Assembly: GCA_003155275.1 (NCBI GenBank)
Contig: PMCC01000018.1
Coordinates: 1-5,260 of the forward strand
Direction of reading: 5' to 3'
Source: Actinomycetota bacterium
GTDB lineage: Bacteria; Actinomycetota; Humimicrobiia; Humimicrobiales; Humimicrobiaceae
Length of the DNA: 5,260 nucleotides
Position 1 is the stretch's first letter, and every line of letters starts with the position of its first letter. Below are positions 1 to 5,260 of the stretch, piece after piece. Made by a program: the position numbers and the translations under genes. The notes below the pieces were generated by a model. That model saw only the letters and a list, made by a program, of their open reading frames with translations. It was not told the origin of the DNA and ran no database searches.

Positions 1-1
1 T

Positions 2-46
2 ACTAATTATGGGATAGGGTTCTGGGTTTATGCCTCCTTTTCCTAA
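2..46 (+). pseudogene. Upstream part of the 7TM sensor domain, ending at an in-frame stop
   Basis: Bases 2-43 are open in the same frame as the large signalling gene that follows and read TNYGIGFWVYASFS, then TAA at 44-46, then LLLGISYVIL. This matches my memory of the late-helix motif of the histidine-kinase N-terminal 7TM domain, where FWV(H/Y) is followed by an aromatic YSY stretch and a run of leucines ending in glycine. The stop falls where that family usually has tyrosine, so one base change from TAT or TAC to TAA would explain it. The other two frames have stops within these bases. The 5' part of the gene, probably over 100 codons, lies outside the window. Either the gene is broken here or the base is a sequencing error. 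Confidence 0.7.
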
Positions 47-52
47 CTACTA

Positions 53-2047
53 TTGGGCATCAGCTATGTAATTTTAATCAAAACTATCATTGGGAAAATA
101 AAAATTTTTAGGATGCAGGCAATTTCAATGATTATTGCCTTATCAATTTCCTGGATTGCAAATATACTATATGTTTTAAAGTTACTGCCATGGGGATATT
201 ACGATATAACACCATTAGTGCTCACTATAAGCAGCCTCATTTTAATTTACGGTTTCAAATTTTTAAAAACTGGTGACATTATTCCAGTTCGGTTTGAGTC
301 AAAGATTGATAATGAAAAGGATGTTGCTTTTACAATCGATAATAAAGGACGCTTACTTAGCATAAATTCATTAGGACAGAAATTATTAAATATATCAAAT
401 AAAAATATAATAGGTAAGCCCATAATAGATATTTGGCCAGACTACTATAAATTTTCCTCTAATGATTACGAAAGTCTTGGGGAAAAAGAATACGCAGTAT
501 TTTATAAAGATTCAAAAGAATTTATTTATATTGTTCATGTTAACCCGATAGTTGATAATAGAAAATCCTTAATCTATAAAGCTCTTATTCTTAGAGATAT
601 CACAGATAAAATAAATGCTGAAAAGGCACTTAGGCAAAGTGAAGAGAAATTCAGAAGCATTTTCGAAAATTCACTTGACGGCATTTATCAAAGTACCCTT
701 GATGGAAAATATATTGATGCAAATAATGCTTTAGTAGAAATGCTCGGATATAAAAACCGGGAAGAATTAATTTTAAAAGACATAAATAAGGATATATATT
801 ATTCCGAAAAAGATAGGCCACAATTTGATGAAAGGGAAAAACTTTTTATAACCCGTCTTAAGAAAAAAGACGGTGCTGTTGTCTGGGTAGAGATTAGTTC
901 AAGGGTAGTTTATGATGGCAGTACTCCAGCCTATTATGAAGGAGTTGTAAGAAACATTGATGAAAGAAAGAAATCTGAAGAAGAAATAAAACATTTAAGT
1001 TACCATGACTTTTTAACAGATATTTATAATAGATATTTTTTTGAAGAAGAATTAAAGAGATTGGACAGTGAAAGACTTTTTCCAATTAGTGTAGTTCTTA
1101 TCGACATAAATGGTTTTAAATTGGTAAATGACACATTTGGGCATGAAAAAGGAGATGAAATATTAAAAAACACAGCCAAGATTTTAAAAACCTGCTTCAG
1201 GAAGGAAGATATAGTTGCAAGATATGGTGGAGATGAGTTTATAATAATATTACCTTCAACTTCGAAGGCTGTCGCTGCCAGTATTTCTGAGAGAGTCCAT
1301 AGTTTATTTAACTTTAATTTTTATAAAGAATTTATTGCGAGTTTATCAATTGGAATTGCTACCAAAAAGTCAACAGAGCAAAATATTAATGAGTTGATTA
1401 AGATTGCAGAAGATAATATGTATAAGCATAAGCTTATAGAAAAACAAAGTTTGCACAGCTCCATGATTACATCTCTTGAGAAGGCTCTAGAAGAAAGAAA
1501 TTATGAAACCCATGAGCATATGAATAGAATGAGAAGCCTTGCACTTAAGTTGGGTAAAAAGCTCCAATTTTCAGAAGATAAACTTGATGAATTAAGCCTG
1601 CTTTCTTCCCTTCATGACATTGGCAAAATAGGTATATCTGATAATATTATTTTAAACCCTTTAGAGCTGGCTAATGAGGAATATGAAATAATGAAGAAAC
1701 ATACTGAGATTGGGTTTAGGATTGCAAATTCAAATTCAGAGCTTGCAACTATTGCAAAGGGTATTTTATCACATCATGAGAGATGGGATGGAAAAGGTTA
1801 CCCAATGGGTTTGGAAGGTAAAAAAATACCAATAACTGCGAGAATAGTATCTATAATTGATACCTATGATGCAATGACAAATGACAGATCTTACAGGAAA
1901 GCTTGCAGCAAAGAATTTGCAATTAAAGAAATTTTAAAATATTCAGGTAAACAGTTTGACCCTGTTTTGGTAGAACAATTTCTAAAAATAATTACAAAAG
2001 AAAAAGCAGGTTCTTATAATATTAAAGAAAAAGTACTGGTAAAGTAA
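53..2047 (+). CDS. Membrane sensor 7TM(partial)-PAS-PAS-GGDEF-HD-GYP cyclic di-GMP enzyme
   Basis: This encodes a bifunctional cyclic di-GMP enzyme. Numbering from the TTG at 53 (664 residues): residues 1-18, 22-42 and 50-67 are hydrophobic and form the end of a 7TM sensor domain; PAS domains lie at about 85-190 and 196-310; GGDEF at about 313-466; HD-GYP at about 475-645. The cyclase signature GGDEF is at 392-396, with metal and nucleotide residues D351, N359 and D360 and the inhibitory RxxD site at R383-D386. The phosphodiesterase keeps E485, H489, H521, D522, H550, H574, H575 and D603, plus GYP at 582-584, so both activities look intact. The TTG at 53 has no ribosome binding site and follows an in-frame TAA, so it is unlikely to be the native start; ATG codons at 113 and 128 are no better placed. 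The real gene begins before the window. If the stop is genuine, only a truncated product lacking most of the sensor could be made. I see no convincing terminator after it. Confidence 0.9.
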   Translation: MGISYVILIKTIIGKIKIFRMQAISMIIALSISWIANILYVLKLLPWGYYDITPLVLTISSLILIYGFKFLKTGDIIPVRFESKIDNEKDVAFTIDNKGRLLSINSLGQKLLNISNKNIIGKPIIDIWPDYYKFSSNDYESLGEKEYAVFYKDSKEFIYIVHVNPIVDNRKSLIYKALILRDITDKINAEKALRQSEEKFRSIFENSLDGIYQSTLDGKYIDANNALVEMLGYKNREELILKDINKDIYYSEKDRPQFDEREKLFITRLKKKDGAVVWVEISSRVVYDGSTPAYYEGVVRNIDERKKSEEEIKHLSYHDFLTDIYNRYFFEEELKRLDSERLFPISVVLIDINGFKLVNDTFGHEKGDEILKNTAKILKTCFRKEDIVARYGGDEFIIILPSTSKAVAASISERVHSLFNFNFYKEFIASLSIGIATKKSTEQNINELIKIAEDNMYKHKLIEKQSLHSSMITSLEKALEERNYETHEHMNRMRSLALKLGKKLQFSEDKLDELSLLSSLHDIGKIGISDNIILNPLELANEEYEIMKKHTEIGFRIANSNSELATIAKGILSHHERWDGKGYPMGLEGKKIPITARIVSIIDTYDAMTNDRSYRKACSKEFAIKEILKYSGKQFDPVLVEQFLKIITKEKAGSYNIKEKVLVK

Positions 2048-2340
2048 AATCTAAAAAATGATAATACAACTTTAAATACATCTTTCAAGTAATTTTAGTT
2101 TATAACTCGGCATCTGCCACAATTGCCCAAGCTCATCATGAGATGTTTTTCTTAGACTGGTTACAGATTTTGCAGTATTTTTCAGTTTATAAGTAGTTTT
2201 AGAAATAATCAATGCATGTTTTAATACTTTCTATGCTTTGGCTTATCATGAAATTAGGAAAAAATATTATTACACCAATTCAGCTTTTACCTGGACATAT
2301 GTTAAAAAATGAAAATTATTATTGTAGAATTATAAATATT

Positions 2341-2368
2341 TCTGGTTAATAAAAAATTTAAAACCAGA
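2341..2368 (+). repeat. Inverted repeat, 7-bp stem
   Basis: TCTGGTT at 2341-2347 is perfectly complementary to AACCAGA at 2362-2368 across a 14-base AT-rich loop. A run of five T follows at 2376-2380, seven bases beyond the stem. It could be a weak terminator or a protein-binding site, but the stem is short and the T run is not adjacent. Confidence 0.3.
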
Positions 2369-2420
2369 GGAAATCTTTTTAGAGAAAATTTTAAATGGTG
2401 AAATGGAATAAAATTTGTTT

Positions 2421-2449
2421 TTGACAATTTATTTAGATCAGGAATTAAT
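2421..2449 (+). promoter_or_regulatory. Candidate sigma-A promoter for the two-gene unit
   Basis: TTGACA at 2421-2426 is a perfect -35 hexamer. After 17 bases, ATTAAT at 2444-2449 matches four of six positions of the -10 consensus. Transcription from here would give a leader of about 160 bases before the gene at 2617. The -10 match is poor and AT-rich DNA yields such sites by chance, so the call rests mainly on the exact -35 and its position ahead of an isolated gene pair. Confidence 0.35.
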
Positions 2450-2616
2450 TAATTTGAATTAGAACAATACTCAATAATTTTAAAATATTGGAAAAACAAA
2501 TAAAAAAACTTCAATAAACTTCATAGTGGGGTGGAAGTAATGTGATAACCCTCAAAGATTTTAATTGCTTTAAGAAGGGCATTTTTAACATCATAACAAT
2601 ATAAAATAAAATTAAA

Positions 2617-3414
2617 ATGAAAGATATTGTCTATTATTCTGATGATTCTTACCTTGGGGAAGGAATTTCACTCGGTATAGCAAGAGGCATTTTAGTCAAA
2701 TATAAGGATATAAATATTGTTCAAGAAGGATTAGGGATAGGCAATATAGCTTTTAAAAATGGATTAATGACATTTTTTGCATCAACTTGCAATACCCTGC
2801 AGTTAAGCAAAACACAATTTAAAAAAATCTTTTTAATTGATAGTGTTCTTTTGTGGCAAATAAACGGTAAGCATTCGATATTTGTAACTAGAGTAATTGA
2901 AATACTGGCTCAATATTACATGCATTTCCCCGGTCTGCAGAATAAATTACTGAAAACAGGAACTTTTTTTCGTAATCTGATTAAACTCACTCCTATTTTA
3001 AAAAGGGTACCTCCAGTTGCAAAAGCTTGTTTCAATTACACTATTGAAGAAGATGGCTTATACGTTGAATCCGAAGTTAAATCTCTGGCGGGTTATTTGA
3101 ACAAAGTATTTATTTCAAATGAACTTGGAGCTGACTTTTTTCTAAAAGGTATTAGGAATGGAAAAGCTGTTCCAACCCCAACCGGCTGGAACTATATTAA
3201 AACAAATCCTGATTCCAACGCTTTTTATGATCCGGATCATAATCTTTCTTTTTTTGTAAAAAAAATAAATGTTCAAAATCAAGTTTCCTGTAAAGTTTTC
3301 TGGGGAAGGGAAAAAACAAAAGATTTATCTTGGGCAGGATTTGAATTTGAGTTTGATTGCAGGAATAAAAAAATAAGAAGCTTTGATTGCAGATATATTG
3401 TCAAAATAAAATAA
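2617..3414 (+). CDS. Unrecognised 265-residue protein paired with a B12 radical SAM enzyme
   Basis: I do not recognise a family. The reading frame is long and clean, with normal codon use for the window. The protein lacks a signal peptide and clear membrane helices, so it is probably cytoplasmic. The first 60 residues carry two related glycine-rich pieces, GEGISLGIA at 14-22 and EGLGIGNIA at 37-45. The middle (about 75-135) is richer in helix formers and basic residues. The C-terminal half alternates hydrophobic and polar residues and is aromatic-rich (GWNYI at 190-194, FYDPDH at 203-208, SWAGFEFEF at 238-246), suggesting beta strands. Cysteines are at 58, 138, 225, 248 and 258, without a CxxC. 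The ATG at 2617 lacks a visible ribosome binding site; the frame has a stop at 2602-2604, so there is little room for an earlier start. The radical SAM gene follows after 14 bases, and the two are probably co-transcribed. A role as substrate carrier, substrate or partner of that enzyme is inferred from position only. Confidence 0.8.
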   Translation: MKDIVYYSDDSYLGEGISLGIARGILVKYKDINIVQEGLGIGNIAFKNGLMTFFASTCNTLQLSKTQFKKIFLIDSVLLWQINGKHSIFVTRVIEILAQYYMHFPGLQNKLLKTGTFFRNLIKLTPILKRVPPVAKACFNYTIEEDGLYVESEVKSLAGYLNKVFISNELGADFFLKGIRNGKAVPTPTGWNYIKTNPDSNAFYDPDHNLSFFVKKINVQNQVSCKVFWGREKTKDLSWAGFEFEFDCRNKKIRSFDCRYIVKIK

Positions 3415-3415
3415 T

Positions 3416-3424
3416 AAGGGAAGG
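3416..3424 (+). promoter_or_regulatory. Ribosome binding site that fixes the start of the radical SAM gene
   Basis: AAGGGAAGG lies just ahead of the ATG at 3429 and just after the stop of the preceding gene. It favours the ATG at 3429 over the in-frame ATG at 3387, which lies inside the upstream gene and has no such site. Confidence 0.7.
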
Positions 3425-3428
3425 CTAT

Positions 3429-4742
3429 ATGAAATCAGAAGTAGCTTTGATATATCCATATTTCAGGACTTATGCTGATATTCAACAACTATTTCAGCCG
3501 TTAGGAATAGCTAGTTTAGGAGCCGAAATTAAAAATTTAGGAATTCCTGTTATTCAATATGATTGTACGTTCGAAAAATATGATGATGTAATAGATGCAG
3601 TCCTTGTGCAAAATCCTGGTATAGTTGGAATCTACACAATGATTACTTTAAGCAGGAATACCTTTAAGATGCTTAAAAGTTTACGCGAGAAATTGCCTCA
3701 CTCTCTTTTTATTTCGGGCGGGCCTCTTCCAACATTATATCCTGATCGTTTCGCAAAAGAATTTGATTTAGTTTTTAGAGGAGAAAGTGATATTTCCTTT
3801 CCTATGTTTTGCAAAGATTATCTTGAAGATCCTTCAAAGGAACGAATCTTAAAAACTATGACTCTGGATAAATACTCTGGTATTTATATCATCGATAACG
3901 AAAGAAAAGTTGATGTAATCCCAAAACATTTAAGCCAAAAAGAAGTGGGGGAACTTCAGTTTGCGGACCGAAGTTTTGCTAGACATAAAGAATACCAGGA
4001 ATTCTGGAAATTAAAATCAGGCGATAGCCCGGCGACTATTATGATGACTAAAGGATGTCCATTTAATTGTGATTTTTGTTCAAAGCCTATTTTCGGAAAT
4101 AAATTAAGAAAAAGATCAGTACCGGATTGTATTCGTGAAATATTATATATAAAATCGCTTGGATACAATCAACTCTGGATTGCAGATGACTGTTTTACTC
4201 TTGATGGTAGGTTCCTAGGTAATTTCTGCCTGGCGATGATAGAAAAAAAGGTTAATATGACCTGGAGTTGCCTATCAAGGGTTGACAGTATTAAAGAAGA
4301 ATCTGCTGAGTTGATGCGCGAAGCAGGATGCATCAAAATTTTCCTTGGAGTCGAATCCGGTAGTGACAGAACATTGTCGCTTATGAAAAAAAATTTTAAG
4401 GTCAAAGATGCAACCATAATGATAGAAAGAATGAATAAAGCAAATATAAAAATAGGTGCTTTTTTTATTGTCGGTTATCCAGGCGAAACCATTGATTCAA
4501 TAAATAAGACATTTAAATTATCGCTTTCTTTACCTTTTGATGAAATCTCATTTACTGTGCCGTATCCATTACCGGGTTCAAATCTTTATAAGAAGATAAA
4601 AGGTTTAAATTCCGATAATGATTGGGATTTCGAAAACGAAAATAAATTTATTTTTAAAAGCCAATTTGACGAATCCTGGTTGAAGAATGAAATTAAAATG
4701 ATTCTATCCGAGTTTGAAAATAGAAAAACATTGAAAATCTGA
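3429..4742 (+). CDS. Cobalamin-binding radical SAM protein, BchE-like class
   Basis: This 437-residue protein has an N-terminal cobalamin-binding domain (about 1-135) and a radical SAM domain (about 200-400). The first shows the usual QPLGIASLGAEIKNLG (23-38), a strand ending SGGP (96-99) and FRGESD (116-121); the DxHxxG motif of classical B12 mutases is absent, as is normal in this class. The iron-sulfur site is CxxxCxxC with C210, C214 and C217, followed by CSKPIFGNKLRKRS (217-230), a sequence typical of BchE-like enzymes. FLGVESGSD (305-313) and IVGYPGET (347-354) are later radical SAM motifs. Family members use S-adenosylmethionine and cobalamin to methylate unactivated carbon or phosphorus, or to do ring chemistry. 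The substrate here cannot be read from the sequence. There is no TRAM domain, so it is not a methylthiotransferase, and the C-terminal part after the barrel is short (about 35 residues). It probably forms an operon with the gene ending 14 bases upstream. Confidence 0.9.
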   Translation: MKSEVALIYPYFRTYADIQQLFQPLGIASLGAEIKNLGIPVIQYDCTFEKYDDVIDAVLVQNPGIVGIYTMITLSRNTFKMLKSLREKLPHSLFISGGPLPTLYPDRFAKEFDLVFRGESDISFPMFCKDYLEDPSKERILKTMTLDKYSGIYIIDNERKVDVIPKHLSQKEVGELQFADRSFARHKEYQEFWKLKSGDSPATIMMTKGCPFNCDFCSKPIFGNKLRKRSVPDCIREILYIKSLGYNQLWIADDCFTLDGRFLGNFCLAMIEKKVNMTWSCLSRVDSIKEESAELMREAGCIKIFLGVESGSDRTLSLMKKNFKVKDATIMIERMNKANIKIGAFFIVGYPGETIDSINKTFKLSLSLPFDEISFTVPYPLPGSNLYKKIKGLNSDNDWDFENENKFIFKSQFDESWLKNEIKMILSEFENRKTLKI

Positions 4743-4776
4743 TTGAACATTTGGTTTGAATCTTCTTTCTCCAGAC

Positions 4777-4786
4777 TATCCGGATA
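4777..4786. repeat. Perfect 10-bp palindrome TATCCGGATA
   Basis: TATCCGGATA is self-complementary and lies 35 bases after the radical SAM stop codon, in the 248-base gap before the small lipoprotein gene. It could be a regulator site or mean nothing. A second small inverted repeat, GGTTA with TAACC, lies at 4864-4877. Neither has a T run, so neither is a terminator, and I see no convincing promoter in the gap. Confidence 0.25.
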
Positions 4787-4990
4787 ATACAGTAAATTAA
4801 AATGTTTCAAAAAGAATTGAAACCGCCTATCCTGCTTTAAACCAAAAGCTAGTGAAATTACCAGGTTAAAGCTAACCATTATACATCTGAAATACTGCAA
4901 TTCTCACCGTTATCAATACAGTGCTTCGCCATTACAATTAAAGAATGAAATTTTTAAATAAAATGTAATGAAAGAATGTAGAGGTAACAA

Positions 4991-5149
4991 ATGAAAAGAA
5001 AATGTATTGGTATAATTATGGCAGTATTAATAGTGGTATTTATAGCCATGTTCTCTATGATTGGATGTAAAAATACTATTAATGCTAAATCTGCAGCAAC
5101 AAATGCACCTGCAGCAACAACTGCACCGGCAGCCGCAACTACAAGTTAA
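4991..5149 (+). CDS. Very short Ala/Thr/Pro-tailed lipoprotein, 52 residues
   Basis: The start is set by AGAGG at 4980-4984, six bases before the ATG. The product begins with the basic MKRK, then a hydrophobic stretch (about residues 6-23), then a lipobox-like MIGC whose C26 would be cleaved and lipidated by the lipoprotein pathway, anchoring the protein on the outside of the membrane. The mature part is only 27 residues, KNTINAKSAATN after the cysteine and then an imperfect repeat, APAATT followed by APAAATT. Such tails are familiar as the flexible linker behind the lipid anchor in clostridial substrate-binding lipoproteins, but here a TAA ends the protein where the folded domain would begin. 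It could be a genuine mini-lipoprotein or the remnant of a larger one. A further gene begins 86 bases downstream with its own ribosome binding site, and the two may be co-transcribed. The lipobox has Met at -3, which is less usual than Leu. Confidence 0.75.
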   Translation: MKRKCIGIIMAVLIVVFIAMFSMIGCKNTINAKSAATNAPAATTAPAAATTS

Positions 5150-5235
5150 TTTTTAATTATCACAACAGTTTTTTGCTGGGTATGTTATAAAAAGTTGACT
5201 TATTAAAAAAAGTAACAGCGTAGAAGGAGTAAAGT

Positions 5236-5260
5236 ATGAGCATCTTCTGGATCTTGGCAA
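5236..5260 (+). CDS. Start of a probable membrane protein gene, cut by the window end
   Basis: AGAAGGAG at 5222-5229 is a near-ideal ribosome binding site six bases before the ATG. Only MSIFWILA is visible. This is hydrophobic and suggests a first membrane helix, but eight residues cannot identify the product. It follows the small lipoprotein gene by 86 bases on the same strand, so a shared transcript is possible. An extended -10-like TGTTATAAA at 5183-5191 could alternatively give it its own promoter, although no good -35 is paired with it. Confidence 0.6.

Larger units (their letters stand above)
2048..2616. other. Long intergenic region, possibly a decayed gene
   Basis: These 569 bases hold no gene I can support. 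On the + strand, 2212-2349 could encode 45 residues (start MHVLILSMLWLIMKLG), a second frame from 2328 to 2411 contains NLKPEEIFLEKILNGEME, and a third from about 2411 contains KFVFDNLFRSGIN and then FELEQYSIILKYWKNK after a stop. These could be pieces of one frame-shifted gene. On the - strand, 2212-2072 is open for 46 codons and includes LRKTSHDELGQLWQMPSYK. None has a ribosome binding site or a family I recognise, and in AT-rich DNA short open stretches arise by chance. The region also contains a hairpin and a candidate promoter, listed separately. I looked for a GEMM-type cyclic di-GMP riboswitch and saw none. Confidence 0.45.

Noticed and set aside
894..1085. Open stretch of 63 codons on the - strand
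   Set aside because: It lies wholly within the PAS2/GGDEF coding sequence, has no family resemblance and is a shadow of that gene.
2132..2150. CTCAT/ATGAG inverted repeat followed by a T run, as a terminator for the signalling gene
   Set aside because: The perfect form leaves a one-base loop, and the feasible alternative CATC/GATG has only four pairs, too weak for intrinsic termination.
2456..2616. Possible riboswitch in the leader of the two-gene unit, including a cobalamin or cyclic di-GMP type
   Set aside because: I saw no B12-box-like conserved sequence and no GEMM-like paired helices, only short weak pairings such as GGGGT with ACCCT at 2528-2552. A covariance search with Infernal would settle it.
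3387..3428. Earlier in-frame ATG for the radical SAM gene
   Set aside because: It would overlap the preceding gene and has no ribosome binding site, while the ATG at 3429 has AAGGGAAGG just ahead and begins at the expected first strand of the cobalamin domain.
3956..4417. Two open stretches on the - strand (3956-4168 and 4169-4417)
   Set aside because: Both are inside the radical SAM domain, opposite conserved motifs including the cluster cysteines, so they are shadows.
4586..4900. Open stretch of 104 codons on the - strand
   Set aside because: About half lies opposite the end of the radical SAM gene, there is no clear ribosome binding site, and the rest matches nothing I recognise. The part over 4743-4900 reads somewhat like protein, but not enough to call.
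5195..5223. TTGACT as a -35 element ahead of the last gene
   Set aside because: At 16-18 bases downstream there is no acceptable -10, and the expected position runs into the ribosome binding site.

Overview
The window is AT-rich (roughly 30% GC by eye), and every gene I can support lies on the + strand. Base composition, strong purine-rich ribosome binding sites, an N-terminal 7TM sensor joined to PAS, GGDEF and HD-GYP domains, and a lipoprotein with an Ala/Thr/Pro tail all suggest a low-GC, probably anaerobic Firmicute of the Clostridia type. That placement is an inference; no rRNA or marker gene is present.

Region 1 (1-2047) is most of a large membrane signalling gene that enters from upstream. 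It encodes the last helices of a 7TM sensor domain, two PAS domains, a GGDEF domain with an intact signature and an intact inhibitory RxxD site, and an HD-GYP domain with all expected metal ligands. It should be able both to make and to break cyclic di-GMP. The sensor reading frame is open from base 2 but meets a TAA at 44-46 in the middle of a 7TM motif, so the gene is either broken by one nonsense change or carries a sequence error there. Region 2 (2048-2616) is 569 bases with no convincing gene. It holds short coding-like stretches that change frame, a hairpin and a possible promoter, and may be a decayed gene.

Region 3 (2617-4742) is a tight two-gene unit. The first gene encodes a 265-residue protein that I do not recognise. 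The second, 14 bases further on behind a strong ribosome binding site, encodes a cobalamin-binding radical SAM enzyme of the BchE-like class with an intact CxxxCxxC cluster site. This pair is the best candidate for an undescribed function: the enzyme probably methylates or rearranges an unactivated carbon, and the first protein may bind or deliver the substrate, be the substrate, or act in the next step.

Region 4 (4743-5260) starts with 248 bases of non-coding DNA. It then has a 52-residue lipoprotein gene consisting only of a signal peptide, a lipidated cysteine and a short Ala/Thr/Pro tail, followed by the first eight codons of another gene whose start looks hydrophobic. No RNA gene, CRISPR array or intact insertion sequence was seen.
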